Positions 1 to 12,055 of a stretch of 64,000 nt of DNA are shown here, one piece after another. The notes under the pieces were generated by a model. It saw only the letters and a program-made list of their open reading frames with translations. It did not search any database and was not told the DNA's origin. Positions within the stretch are counted from its first letter, which is position 1. Every line of letters starts with the position of its first letter. The DNA is from Molanna angustata (lineage: Eukaryota; Arthropoda; Insecta; Trichoptera; Molannidae), in the NCBI GenBank assembly GCA_963576475.1, contig OY754990.1, positions 4,679,756 to 4,743,755 on the forward strand. Direction: 5' to 3'. The position numbers were made by a program, and so were the translations under genes.

Positions 1-139
1 CTTTGATGGTCTTCCCGGTGGTCGGCGTCCCTTTGGTATCTCGCACATAGCAATGTTTGGCAGCCTTTCTGGATTCATCCTCTTTACATGATCTCTCCAG
101 TATCGTCTTCATTGCCTGCTCTACCTTACAATATCCACT
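1..139 (-). pseudogene. LINE-C reverse transcriptase C-terminal fragment
   Basis: Read on the minus strand this gives a decayed version of the basic C-terminal tail of RTE-like LINEs (a run ending in a GRPSK-like segment). It aligns by eye with the better copies at 56631-56903 and 60840-61150. It runs off the left edge of the window and joins a different LINE fragment at about 140, so it is a nested or fused remnant. No intact frame remains. Confidence 0.55.
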
Positions 140-492
140 GTATTGCAGGTTCTTTGGCAGTTTGGCTTTATCTTTCTTCATCTTACATTCTTTCCTTCCT
201 TCCTCGTTTCTTACCCTGTCATACATCGTCCTATAACAAATTCTTCTAAGCGATATCATATAAACATTTATTCTTGTTTCGTACGATGTCTGCCATGTCC
301 TGGTTTCACTTGCATACGTCAAGGTTGGCATTACGATTGCGTTATAAATGGCAACTTATCGGTTGATAAATTGCGATCATTTATAACTATTCTCAGTGCT
401 CCGTTCACTATGTTTTCTGCCATAACTCTTCTTTCGATATTCTTATCAGGCCGTCCATTCCGTTGGTCCAAGAACATTGCCCAAACATATAA
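140..492 (-). pseudogene. LINE-A C-terminal fragment
   Basis: The minus-strand reading contains TLTYASET and RRICYRTMYDRVRNEE, the signature of the post-RT C-terminal region of LINE-A, also seen at 5576-5985, 25960-26555 and 47845-48243. Stops and frameshifts break the frame. The far C-terminus and (GTAT)n tail are missing here, replaced by the LINE-C fragment on the left. Confidence 0.65.
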
Positions 493-1164
493 CAAAAAGT
501 AATTAATGTTGTAACTAAAATATTGTGTATTATTTTATTTGCAAATTTAATCATATTTTTCTTACTTTCTGTAAATACTGCGATCTTTTCATGCCGCTGA
601 ATTAGTCTTAACAAGTATACGTGTTGTTTAATATTGTACTTGAGGTATTTTAATGTCAGCCAGCTTAAGTTTATACTTTTGTAGAACGTGGCGATAGCTA
701 CTACATGATCTAATACTTCTATCTAAATTTTTGTGAATGTAAAACGGAAATCGGCGTTTTCAATTTTTATACTTTCTTTAATACACTGTACTATCCATTC
801 CAGTATAGTCTTCTTTGTCTTCCCCATCTGACGATGTCTTTCGTATGTAAGGTTTTCTTGATTAAATAATACAATATTGTCCCGTAAAAGGAACGCGTAA
901 ATCTAGTTTGTCCATAAGTAATAAACCTTTATTCCACCCTGGTGAATACATAAAAAACAAATTCATATAAAATATATTAAATGGTTGGATATAATACCTA
1001 CCAATACAGACACGCTATCGAACCATGTACATATTTCCTAAACTTCTTCGCTTCTAATTTCTCCACTTGACCTTCCTTTGATATCAATTCAGTCAATAAC
1101 TATCCCAGATCCAATCAAAAGCTTCGTGTCAATTATGGAAACCCTTCGTCTCAATCCATATAGA
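493..1164. other. AT-rich stretch, little recognised
   Basis: No convincing coding sequence. At about 781-850 a short stretch resembles 1590-1650 (shared words TATAGTCTTCTTTGTCT and ATCTGACGAT) and is probably a minus-strand LINE-C scrap. The rest shows no feature I can name. Confidence 0.4.
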
Positions 1165-1420
1165 TATGGGGCTTTTGGACCTGGTTAATCTCTGCTGGAA
1201 GTAGTGGAGTACATAGTATTGTGATGCGTATGCCTACCTACCTAGTGTCCAGCGGGAACTGTCATCCCTGTTGTATTTTCATTATCTTCAAATTAATTGT
1301 TAACTGCTAGTCCTAGAATATGGTTTCCTAGTTGTGCAGCAGTTGTCTGCTTGGTTGCTGTTACTGTCGAGTGTGGTGTGAGAGATAAATAATCTTAGAA
1401 AAAATAAAATAATAAATTCA
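1165..1420 (+). repeat. Repeat family R1, A-rich tail
   Basis: Shares the blocks GGACCTGGTT, AACTGCTAG, CCTAGAA and GGTTTCCTAGTTG...GCAGCAGT with 50510-50718 (plus) and, in part, with 63470-63570 (minus). Both plus copies end in an A-rich tail (AAATAAAATAATAAA here). This looks like the 3' end of a retroelement; no coding capacity is visible. Confidence 0.5.
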
Positions 1421-1439
1421 TCATCTTCCTTCGTGTACT

Positions 1440-1700
1440 TCTTGAGATCTATCTGATCTTGCCGCTGAATTAGTAGCCCCTCGTGATGAGACTCACAATT
1501 GTCACGCCATCGTATTGAAGTTCTTCTTCCGTCTAGGGACTATCGAAAAAGTTGCATGGAAGTCTATCATCTTTCACTCTATTTGCGTGTCCCATTTTAG
1601 TATTGTCTTCTTTGTCTACTCCATCTGACGATATCTTTCATATTGCACATTTACTTGATTTCTGTATCCCTCATTTTGATGTGTTTCCAGTTATGCTAAT
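1440..1700 (-). pseudogene. LINE-C fragment, minus strand
   Basis: The minus-strand reading gives a decayed DIVRWSRQRRQY-like segment, the signature of LINE-C (compare 29140-29550 and 60880-61060). Short, frameshifted and heavily mutated. Confidence 0.45.
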
Positions 1701-3574
1701 GAGTATTTTCATTTCGGAAATTCCTAAAGGGTATATAACGCCAAATCTAAGTCGACAAGTGACTGAAAACATTGTGTAAATACACTATGAACTGCCAAAT
1801 ATACAATGATGTTCCGCGTTAGTGAGGGTAACAACTATTGCGTGCTCATAAAAAGAGTTTATATCTGAATCAAACAATCGGAATCCCAAAATTTGTTGAT
1901 TTTTTGCGTTTTCAAAACAAATCTCACTTGGATCAATCTTGGACTAATCTGACAAATCTGAAATGGAAAAACTATCTCTAACATGCACTTTTACATATTT
2001 TATGTAGTTTTCATGAATATTTTTTCCACGACGTATATTGTAATGGTGTAATTTAAAGAAATGCTGTAAATACGATATTTTTCACATTATTTCTGCTAAA
2101 TTTTACAATTGTGTAACGCTTATTTTGTAAAAATATATTTTTAATTTTTTATTTTTTATTTGTTTGGAAACTTAACATCTATACATTTATAATACTTAAT
2201 TGCAAATGAGAATACAAAATAAATAGCCAATTATAAAGTTTCACATATTTAAATTATTATATGTTATTGATGTTGGGTAGTCATTGTAAGATGGTGAGTG
2301 TATGTGGGGGAAAGGGAAGGGTAATGGATATAGGAAAGCGTTGATAAGGAAGGGATGAATGTTTAAGGAAAGTAGGTTTGATTTTTAACCAGTAATATTA
2401 CCAATAACTGCGCGTAATTGGCGTTTCATCGATGTCTGTGTGGAGTTAAATATATCAGGTTGGGGGTCAAGACTATTGTAATAATTTAAGCATCTGTTGA
2501 CATAATTATTCTGTGTGTAATTTGTTCTGCAGTATGGTGTATAGAAAAGGTGATATATTGAAAATACTTAATATTTTTTTTAGAAACATATTTGATTTCA
2601 AAATTTATTTATTTACACAATATACGGCATAAGTTATGTGTTACAATACTAAAAAGAAATACAAACATAAAAAAATAGAAACAAAATTAGACACCGTACA
2701 AGCAGTATAAAATAGTTCACACAAAGAAACAAATGTGTCAATCGATTAAGTTTCAATAAAATAGCAAATAACAAAAAAAACAAGGAACAAATGTGGCAAT
2801 AGATCAACTGCAAAATTGGCAGTTATATATGAATTATATAACTGCCATAGGAATTGCCATAGCTATATAGGAATTACTTATAGATATTTTTGGAAAACCG
2901 GAAAGCTAACCCCGAAAATATCTGCATCGACCCAATTAATTTCCAAGCCTATGCAATCTCGGCATCAGAGAGTTATAATAAGTAATGCAATGCTAGAGTT
3001 TATGTGGTATCTTAAAGATGATGAAATGTGTTCCTCCTGAATTTCGGGAAATTACGACAACGGTGACCCCAGATTGATTTAACCTTGGTGATTTTATTTT
3101 GATTTTTCTATGTATGTAATTCTTTCATACAGACATACAAAAACATTATTCTTCTTCTGCACACGGTGTATCAGGTTTCTTCGCGTTGACAATCACAAAG
3201 ACAATGGCATTTTCAATAATAATAGCCAAATCGACTCTAAATTCTACAGCACTTATAGCATTAACTGACAACTATGTATGTATGTTAGTTCATGAAACAT
3301 CCTATCAATTTGTATGACAGCAAAACTAATTGTTGCAAACGACACAAATTCTTTCAACAGGAAGACAACAATTAGAGGGAACTGTAGTTTCACAATAATT
3401 ATTGTGTAAGCCGTGCAAGTTGATAGATATTCCTTTTTTTTTTGCTAACATTGGAAAGAGCGATCTTTTTCGTTGGCGTGCGTTGGTGAAAGAAGGAGAT
3501 GGGGCTCTTTTGATAAGGATAGATACAATTCAGCTGGCGGGAACATATTGATAAGCTCGCTGTTTTTTTATTTC
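1701..3574. other. AT-rich intergenic or intronic DNA, no gene
   Basis: No ORF with family resemblance. An A/T-rich stretch at about 2575-2790 has the look of an antisense retroelement tail. Nothing else is recognised. Confidence 0.4.
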
Positions 3575-3790
3575 TTATTTTCCGGCTTTCAATTCTTGAT
3601 GGAATTCCATTATCACCTATATTAAATTACTTAAAATACGTAAAAAAATCGATTTTTAACTTATTTCCACTTTTAAATATATAATATGACCACTGACGCG
3701 TTTCGGTCAAAGAGCATCTACAAAATGGTTCAATACATCCTAATTTTTTTAATTTCTTATAAGTTGAGCGTAGAATAGTGCTTCCACTCT
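3575..3790 (-). mobile_element. Penelope-type arm with hammerhead-like motif
   Basis: On the minus strand this copy carries TGTAGATGCTCTTTGACCGA followed by AAACGCGTCAGTGGTC, and on the left the extension CTTGATGGAATTCCATTATC. The same two blocks occur in the palindromic elements at 48257-48624 and 50763-50960. Only one arm is evident here. The arrangement short hairpin, GAAAC, GCGTC resembles stem II, the GAAA box and the cleavage triplet of the minimal hammerhead ribozymes known from Penelope-like elements. Confidence 0.5.
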
Positions 3791-4141
3791 TTCCGAGACT
3801 GGTGTGTTGATATACGTACCTATACACGCATGTGTCCTGCTTCCTTAATAAGGTGATGCACACCCGCACACCTGTCTCTGGTTAACCCACATTGTAGGAT
3901 ATGTTGTGAAGTATTATGTATATATGTACTAATGAGTTTTTTATTTTTTTGTTACAGGTAATACTTCCTTTATCTTTGGAACGCCAATAAGAGAAAATGG
4001 TGCTTTTTGGTTTGAGAAATTCAATTTTATCAGTAAGTACCAACCTGTTGTCTAAATTGAGCAACCACTTTGATGGGTCACATATGGGACTCGGGTGTAT
4101 GTTTCAACGGAATGGAGGACCTGATAAAGATATTAAAATCG

Positions 4142-4686
4142 GAGTTATGGCAGGCAATAGAATGAACGGAATGAGGTTCACAGAATGAGGAATGAGTTAT
4201 GGCAGGCAATAGAATGAACGGAATGAGGTTCACGGAATGAGCAATGAGTTATGGCAGGCTATAGAATGAACGGAATGAGGAATGAGTTATGGCAGGCAAT
4301 AGAATGAACGGAATGAGGTTCACGGAATGAGGAATGAGTTATGGCAGGCAATATAATGAACGGAATGAGGTTCACGGAATGAGGAATGAGTTATGGCAGG
4401 CAATAGAATGAACGGAATGAGGTTCACGGAATGAGGAATGAGTTATGGCAGGCAATATAATGAACGGAATGAGGTTCACGGAATGAGGAATGAGTTATGG
4501 CAGGCAATAGAATGAACGGAATGAGGTTCACGGAATGATGAATGAGTTATGGCAGGCAATAGAATGAACGGAATGAGGTTCACGGAATGAGGAATGAGTT
4601 ATGGCAGGCAATAGAATGAACGGAATGAGGTTCATGGAATGAGGAATGAGTTATGGCAGGCAATAGAATGAACGCAATGAGGTTCA
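4142..4686 (+). repeat. 52-bp minisatellite derived from LINE-A
   Basis: About ten and a half near-identical units of 52 bp built on GAGTTATGGCAGGCAATAGA and ATGAACGGAATGAGGTTCAC. One unit (about 4246-4284) lacks 13 bp. The left edge (from about 4110, GATAAAGATATTAAAATCGG) reads as the LINE-A region found intact near 25970 (GATAAGGATATTGAAAGAAG then GAGTTATGGCAGGAAACAG). The array therefore grew by tandem duplication inside a LINE-A coding fragment. 52 is not a multiple of three, so no protein repeat results. Confidence 0.9.
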
Positions 4687-4850
4687 CCAACACACATTCT
4701 GAATTTAGTAGTGCCTTTTTAGGTGTGACGAGACTGGTTTGTGGGGATTCACGCATGTGTCGTCTTTCCTTTTAAAAGGTTAGGTATGCACACTCGCACA
4801 CAATTTGCTGGTTACTCCACATTAAATGAACGAATATTATATTAATATTC
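4687..4850 (+). repeat. Repeat family R2 copy
   Basis: Contains CACCAACACACATTCTGAAT, ACGCATGTGTCGTCT and GCACACTCGCACACAA, words shared with 3835-3900, 11325-11480, 17176-17520 and 57690-57774. The family is recognised by alternating CACACnCGCACAC and ACnCGTGTGTCTCC segments. No coding potential seen. Confidence 0.5.
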
Positions 4851-4984
4851 TTGTGGCGGCACATCGTCTAGGGTCCGTCCTGTCAGACGGATACATACTC
4901 CTCCTAGCCACCAATCAGCGAGCTTCGATCTTTCTAGAATTTGGCGCTAGAGGGGTATTTAACTGAACGCACAGGCAACGCTCT

Positions 4985-5575
4985 TCAATGCCAATCTCTC
5001 CTCTTCATCAAAAGCTCGACAGCCCTGGGTGGGTCTTGGCTGAATCCAGGAGTCTCCTCCATTCCCGTCTATCCGTTGCCTTCGTTCTCCAGTTTCTAAT
5101 ATCTATTGTGGAAGCATCGGCATCGACACTGTCCATCCATCTAGTCTTTGGTCTTCCTGGTCTCCTCCGACCTTGTGGCACAGAAATTGTGAGGCGTTTT
5201 GTAGGGTTGCCGTCGTCCATTCGGATTATGTGACCAGCCCATCTCAAGCGCCCTATCTTGATGGAACCGATCAAATCGGGCTCTTTATAGGTCTCGTATA
5301 GCTCCCTGTTGTATCGACGACGCCAACCATTATTCTCTTTTATTGGCCCGTAGATATTTCGAAGGATCCTTCTCTCAAAAGCCGCTATGGATCTGTGGCG
5401 CCTATAGATCCTTCAGTTTATTTGGTCATCACCCAGGTTTCGGAAGCATACGTGAGGACCGATTTGATAAGTGTTTTATACAGAAGGATCTTTGTATTTC
5501 TTCTAACCAGTTTTGACCATAGCTTCTTTTGTAGGGCGTAGAAGCAATATCTCCTCTTTCGTGTTAATTTTGTAT
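4985..5575 (-). pseudogene. RTE-like LINE C-terminal region, frameshifted
   Basis: On the minus strand: LTYASETWVMTK (post-RT YGxETW motif), then after frame breaks GRLRWAGHIIRMDDGNPTK and a basic tail rich in GRRRPGRP, ending in RREWRRLL. This order is typical of RTE-like LINE C-termini. The two readable parts (minus-strand ORFs 5418-5651 and 5008-5274) are in different frames with stops between, so the copy is dead. It abuts the LINE-A tail at about 5576. Confidence 0.7.
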
Positions 5576-5985
5576 GATTATACATACATACATACATACA
5601 TACCATCACGCCATGTCCCTCACGGGGTAGGCAGAGAGAACCGAATGCCACATTTTTCTATCTTGACACACATTCATCGCCTCATCAACATTCATACATC
5701 GTCTTATACATGTTCGTCTGTTGTTCATGCTTCTTACATTTCCATCTTTCAAAATATCGTTTACATGGTCGTGCCATCCTTTTCTTGGGCGCCCGCGACC
5801 TCTTATTCCGTTCCTGTCAGCTTTGTATATTTTCTTCGTCAGGCGTTCTTCGTTCATTCTCCCCAAGTGGCCAAACCATCTCAATGTGTTAACTTTCATT
5901 CTGTTAATTACATCTTTCTTTATCTTACATTCTTTCCTTGTATCTTCATTCCGAACTCTATCATACATCGTTCTGTTACAAATAT
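5576..5985 (-). pseudogene. LINE-A 3' fragment with (GTAT)n tail
   Basis: A 120-codon minus-strand ORF (5606-5968) keeps TMYDRVRNEDTRKECK, LRWFGHLGRMNEERLTKK, GRGRPRKGWHDHV and a C-terminus ending YPVRDMA. The 3' end is followed by the (GTAT)n tail seen here as CATACATACATACATACATA. The copy starts abruptly near 5985, as expected for 5' truncation during target-primed reverse transcription. It is one of the best LINE-A tails in the window. Confidence 0.8.
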
Positions 5986-7259
5986 TTAGTGAATATATAT
6001 TTTATGTCTGAAAGTTGTAACTAAAATATACCTAGTAGGTATTTAATATCGTGAGTAAATTTTAATTTCTGTGTACTCAATTATTTTACGAATTTGGTAC
6101 CTTTCATATGAAGAAACTGAAAGTACGTATTTTGATCAAGTCAATAAATGAATCAATTTAATTATTAATGTATTTTTAAATAGTTTAAGATCTGTGAGGG
6201 TCAACATATTATGAAGATTCAATTATCAAATGACCTAATTTAATCTACATATATGGGATTCAAAACCCGAGTAAACCTTAACAATAACAAAAGTCTCGTA
6301 TATATTACATTGTCAAATTGTTCAAAGCCAAGTAATTTATATGAATGGAGTATTTTTCCCGTCTATATTAGGAATATGGTTTGGTGAAGATACTTTGAAA
6401 GAAAACGTCGTCCATTCAAGAGTTCTGGAAATCTCTCTCGACGAACAATGGAAGGTTCAATCAATACTCGACTTGTTGTCTTGGCCATATTTGTATCAAT
6501 CCTCGGGACTTGTTCCACCACGATATGAGGTTCATCACCCAAATAGAACCGGAATTTCTTATGGATTCGGTCACTGCCTCATTGATATTATGTATTCCGT
6601 AAAATCACGCTCAGCAGGCAGTGAAAAACGAGCGCCTCAAAATTCTTGCACAGGTAGCCGCCTTGCAATTTTGACCAATCAAAAGCCTTGCAGAATTATA
6701 TATATAGTTTTTTTCAGCAATTAACTATTTGATATTTGAACTTGTGATATGTGTGTGAAGTTGAATGTGTGGTAAAACAATCTATGAAAGACCTTTTTGG
6801 TTTAACAGTTTAAGGACTACTGCAGTAGGTACTGTAGTTATCGATTGCTATCTAATAGGGTTCAATTTCCGGTGGAGACGCAGTTTTTATTTGCGTTTTC
6901 AGTCTAGATCTGTGAGAGGATCATAGAAGATTCCTTCTTCTATGGAGTCTCCAGCATGAGGCAACTTGTTATTCGTTATTGGGTGCATGTTGAATTAATA
7001 TTTCATATAGTACCTGTTAGTTGCCCGAGTAGCAAAGCAAAATAAACTATAATTAATGTCTCCACTATTCATTAATGTGCTTATCACTACTAGGAGGCAT
7101 TCGTCGCCTTATATTCATTCTAGCTAATTCATTCACAAGAAGTCATAAGAATATGAGCTGAAATGAGTCGATTTCTGACGCAGTGTAAAATTTTGCATCA
7201 AAATATATCGATTTCTAAATTAACGTTTGCACAAAAACCGCGTGCAGACGACATGAAAC
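5986..7259. other. Non-coding stretch with SINE-like scrap
   Basis: A 127-codon ORF at 6341-6724 (plus) matches nothing I recognise and has no supporting splice context, so I do not call it a gene. At 6836-6925 the block GGGTTCAATTTCCGGTGGAG, GTTTTCAGTCTAGATCTGTG resembles the tRNA-like head at 20931-21030 and the block at 42790-42840, so it is probably an old SINE relic. Confidence 0.4.
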
Positions 7260-7667
7260 ATGAACAAAGACTGCTGCAGTGCTGCGGGCTGCGGTGCTAA
7301 AGACACAATAACAATTATATCAGGAATGAGTAAAAAAAAAACATGCAATACCGTAAGCAATCCTGCAATCGGCCCGAAGAAACACATCCATCGTAAAGCA
7401 AATGGTCCCTTGTCGAAGGATGCTGGCTGGTGCTATCTGTGTCAAATCTTCCAGAGTGATTCAGGACACATTACGACCAAGTGTCTCCGATTTGATCTCA
7501 AGAATACAACTGCGCGCGTCAAGGATCGCGAAACCAGTTTCAGAATCTTCGGATGTTTTGAGGAAAGCGACTATAGACTCTGTGGTTTTACTTGTAAATA
7601 CAAAATGCTTACTAAATTACAAGTTTGCATCTTTAATATCACTTGCTCTGTTTTTAGGGATATGTAG
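7260..7667 (+). other. Unrecognised 135-codon ORF
   Basis: An open frame beginning MNKDCCSAAGCGAKD, with several Cys residues and a WCYLCQ...CxxF-like segment in the middle. The Cys spacing suggests a short metal-binding motif, but I cannot match it to a family. Overlapping frames are also open and no splice signals or codon bias support it. It may be chance or a decayed transposon protein. Confidence 0.15.
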
Positions 7668-10519
7668 GTACCTACACTTAAATCAAAGAGGCCGCCTTAT
7701 ACACTCCCTACCAAATAGATGTTTAATTGCCCTAGAAAATACTTTTATACTATAATTATTTCCTTTCCTTATTATTTATTTATTTATTTATGTTAAAGTT
7801 GGACAAAAAACAGCGTTAAGACATAGTACAATACAATAGTAACATCAAGTATTAAGGCCTATTACATTTTGTCGTTATGATTGACATAAAATAATACAAG
7901 TTTGCAAAAAATAAAAAAAATAAAATAAAAAAAAATAAATAAATAAATAAAATAAGCTCTTATATTCTTGACTATTCATAATAACACATACACAGCAATA
8001 TAACAATAACGTTGTTATGTTACTGTTTGAGCTTACATTCATTCATATTTCTGCGGTGATTTGACATTTGTCGATGTTTTGAAAAAAAAATACTTACCAT
8101 TTTTCTTATAATCTTTGTCACATTTAGAACAGTACACAATAGTTAAGACTGAATATCTTTTTATAATAATAAAATAATAATGATAAACTATACGTATATA
8201 TAATTAAATAATGCGATTAAACGAAAACATAATCTGTCAAATATCTTTTGCGTATTATCATGACATATTGAAAGCAATGTTGTCAGTATTCAAAATGGAT
8301 ATTCCGCAGATTATTACGGTTAAAATTTATTCTGAATGTTTAAAAATTCCTTTTTGAAAAATAATATTGTCAATTGATATTTAAAATACATTTTAAACAA
8401 TGATTTTAAACGATAATTTTGTAATTTTTCGTTTCAATTTATTTTTTATATTGAAGAAATATTTTGAAAGCGAAAATTAATATGGGTAAAATTATTTTAC
8501 TGGCAATACGCGCACATGCTAAACTGACACGGCATACACGGACATAGGAGTGGGAGACGTATTCAATATAATAGATATTTATATGAAAAAAAAAACACAT
8601 CGAAAACTGTAGCAATATTAAAAAAGGGATTAACATTAAAGGAATATAGCCATTTTCGAATGATCTGTCAGTGGATATGATAAATATTTTTTGTCATTCT
8701 TTTACGAAGACGAAGAAGACTTTTTTCTTGTTTTTGTAGTGTCATCACTGAGACTTGTGACGTATTTATTTATACCTAATATCCAAAAACCTTTATATGT
8801 ATTTAAATATTCATTTTCAGTGCCGGCAACCCGACGTTTATTAAACAAAAATACATGAATTACTAGGGGCGTGCCTATAACCTTCGAACTAGGCAAACCC
8901 TGAAAGAAATCGGGACATGTCGAAAATTTAATGTTTTTTTAGCATCGTTGTTCATTTGAGTGCCCATGAAAATATTTTTAAATCACATGCCAACATAATA
9001 ATATTTACATTTGTGGCCCTGACAAGTATCGTATCTATGGTTCAATTTCGTGTAGTATGGTTTCAATATAACAGACAAAAAAGTATTAAGTCTTGAATTT
9101 TTCTTAACTTAATATTCATAGGCAAGCCAAAATTTTCGGCTTCTATAGGCAATTCCGCTACTGTCAGAATTACAATATATTTTTCGTTCCCCGTCTCACT
9201 AGGAAAACCTGTTCTGAAACGGGTCACTTTTATTTATTATGTTATTATGTTATGGGTGTTTCCATCCTATTTATTTCTTTAAATATTAGTATTATAATAA
9301 TTTCTATTTTTACTCAGAATATCAGACACTTCAGTTTATATGCATTAAAGTATTTGTTTTCAATAAAATTTAAACCTAACCTAAAATTTTTTACTAACCT
9401 CACAAAATTGAGTTATCTGGATTCACATCACGTTAATGACGCGTGCATAGAAGCCACAATTCCCGAACGACAATTTTCATAAAAGGGCCCGTCTAAATAT
9501 CAAATATTATTAATAATGCCCGTTTTTATTCACATACTTTTTGACGTTTGTTGGATATAGAGGTACATCCTTCCGCCATAGACAATAAACGGCTTTATTT
9601 GTACTGCATTTTGTAGTATGGCATTGATACAAAAGTCATTCATACTCGATTACTCACCTATCAGACCATAAACACACTTGACCTGGCTGGAGAAATTAAA
9701 AACACATCAAACCGCCTATTTGAATGAATTCGTTTCGAACAAGAGAACACCGTTGTTTGACGTTTGTTTTGGCGGCAAAACATCCTAAACACCCGCCAAA
9801 ATACAAACATATTTTGTTCTTTAATCTATTCAGTAGAAATATACACATGGCAATATTAATTAATTTATTTTATTTAAATACACCGTATATTATGCGCAAA
9901 TGCGGGCAAATTTTTAAAAGGTAATCTCTCTCTTGCCAAACCCAGCAACGCGAAGCCTCAAGTAGGTTTAGTTCAATAGCATAATATCGCCAAATCAGTA
10001 ACTTTTTGAACTAAAATAGGAACGTTCTTAAATTATATAATTAAGGTCATTGTATATTACAATATTTCTATTAATCTTAACTGTGAGATATAGCAGAAGT
10101 CGTTCAAATGTAGGATAAATGCAGCTGAAAAGAAATACATAGCTAATATGAAAAAAAAAAAATAGTGGGTTGTCCTCACTAAAAAGTCATTCTATAAAGT
10201 TATCAAATTTTGTATGGAAAATATTCAGCATTTTCGTGCTGAAGAGATATTTATAATCATTTTTTTGTCCTCATTTCTTACTCAGTTATTCATTTGCATC
10301 CATGTCAACGTCTGACTTGAATACTTCAAAATTGGCATACAATTGCATTGTGAACAACTCAAATGAATTTTACTGTAGTTGATCAAAAGTACATTATTTT
10401 TCGAAAAGAATTGTTTATTTTTATGTATGATTTACAGTTATTTCCATAGAAATTCTCGCCTGTCTATTTATGTAATTATGTCTATGAACTTTAAAAGTAG
10501 GTACATTAACCTGTCTAGG
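7668..10519. other. AT-rich DNA without recognisable genes
   Basis: Contains a T/A-rich (ATTT)n tract at about 7765-7790 and A-rich runs to 7950, likely an antisense retroelement tail. At 9189-9230 it holds a CACTAGGAAAACCTGTTCTG variant of a small stem-loop repeat also seen at 13385, 28008 and 51601. At 9965-10100 a block resembles 63600-63720. No coding sequence supported. Confidence 0.4.
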
Positions 10520-10790
10520 TCATAGATTATCATAAAATATATTAGATGTCGCAGTTAGCAAATTTTGTATGAATCGAAGTGAGGATTTTTTCCGCGGGAA
10601 TTTTGACAACGAGGTGGGCAGAAAATATCATTTTTTTATAGAGAATAACGACTAATGATAATTGTTTTCGGATTTATTTGTCGAAAAAAATTCTTTGTTT
10701 ATCTAAGAGGTGTTGAAATATTATATGGAAAACTGCAATATTTATGTTACCAACTAAGACCTCAAACGTGCGATATACCCAAAGATTTTT
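10520..10790 (+). mobile_element. MITE family M1, copy 1
   Basis: Shares a chain of blocks with the next copy and with 25296-25660 (opposite orientation): TAGATGTCGCAGTTAGCAAA, TTTGTATGAATCGAAGTGAG, TTTTCGGATTTATTTGTCGA, and TTACCAACTAAGACCTCAAA. The right side runs into AGATTTTTATTATAATATTA, which is also the terminal block. No coding capacity. Confidence 0.6.
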
Positions 10791-11100
10791 ATTATAATAT
10801 TATACTAGATGTCGTAGTTAGCAAATTTTGTGTGAATCGAAGTGAGGCATTTTTCCCAGGGAATTTTTGACGTTTTCGTTCCAGACCACATCGTTTTTCT
10901 ATAGAAAATAACAACTAATAATGTGAATTGTTTTCGGATTTATTTGTCTAAAAAACATTTTAATTATTAAGGTTTAGAGAACAGTTATCTAGGATGTGTT
11001 GAAATGTAAGGAAAACTGAAATATGTTGCCAACCAAGACGTCAAAAGCGCGATATACTATGACTCACTCATTGCGCGGAGTGCTCCATCTTGTATATTAT
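10780..11100 (+). mobile_element. MITE family M1, copy 2
   Basis: Second copy directly after copy 1: AGATTTTTATTATAATATTA, CTAGATGTCGTAGTTAGCAA, CACATCGTTTTTCTATAGAA, GTTGCCAACCAAGACGTCAA. It ends near a block containing GACTCACTCATTGCGCGGAG, which corresponds to the left end of the inverted copy at 25296. Confidence 0.6.
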
Positions 11101-11324
11101 ATGGAAATCTTTGGTCTTGGTACTTACATATGTATATTGTACATTGTGTGTAGAGTGTAGATAGAATTTCGTTTTGAATTCAAAGTGCATTTCGCGGTTT
11201 AAATCCGTGTCGAACGACTTAATTGTCCATTGTCGCTTTTGACAGATCGATTTTGAGGTTATAATAGTTTTATTTCATGATTCAATTTGACGTTTGTGAT
11301 GTTTATTTATTTGTCGTTCACTCA

Positions 11325-11480
11325 TTCCATCACGACATATTCCACAGTGTTGGGTAATTAACGAGTGGTGTGTGCATTACCTTATAAAATAATAGAGCAT
11401 TACACATTCGTGTGTCTCCGCTCACCAGTCTTGTCTCACTTAAAAATACACTACATGTGTGGTGAACCTCATTGTTGCCT
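11325..11480 (+). repeat. Repeat family R2 copy, uninterrupted
   Basis: Reads CACAGTGTTGGGTAATTAAC, GTGTGTGCATTACC, CACATTCGTGTGTCTCCGCT, TTGTCTCACTTAAAAATACA, GTGGTGAACCTC. The same chain is split by extra sequence at 17176-17520, making this the best intact reference copy in the window. Confidence 0.6.
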
Positions 11481-11489
11481 GTTGCGTTT

Positions 11490-11640
11490 TAGATTATACG
11501 GCTCATATTGGAAATCCGTAAACGTTGATAACACAAAATTATACCCGGATTATCTCCGGCTGATAGTCCAAGTTTCGCTGCCATACAGCAGTACACTCCA
11601 GATAGAGTTATTACCGAGTTCTTTCTAACATTCATACCGT
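11490..11640 (-). pseudogene. LINE fragment with YGSETWT motif
   Basis: In one minus-strand frame the text reads WSVLLYGSETWTISRR then stop. YGxETWT is the conserved motif downstream of the RT domain in RTE-like LINEs. Only about 150 bp of the element is readable. Confidence 0.5.
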
Positions 11641-12055
11641 GTGATGTCATAATAATTCCAAATGCATCGTGACATTTCAACAGTTATAATTGCCATTTAC
11701 CTATGACCCAGTTAGATAACTTGACTGTTATCTTGTTGGGTCATTAATGATGTTATTCTCGGTGAACATGTCATAATATTGACCCTACTTGTTATGCAGA
11801 TAATGGAGTTTACAAATTGTAATAATAATATTATGTACATAGCTAACCTATTCATTTGTTATTAAACCATAGATATCTTACACACGTAAGAAGTCTTTTT
11901 ATATCCGGATTCAACGATTAGGTGGTTCCATCTGAATTAAATATATATGATGATAATATGAGTCGTGAGAACTAAATATGTTGTGTAGAATTTAATGTTG
12001 ACCACAACTCAAAAACATATTATCAATGTTTGCATTTTTTTTCATTAGATAATTA

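Noticed and set aside
5513..5989. 158-codon plus ORF
   Set aside because: Antisense shadow of LINE-A and its tail.
6341..6724. 127-codon ORF as a gene
   Set aside because: No recognised motif and no exon signals.
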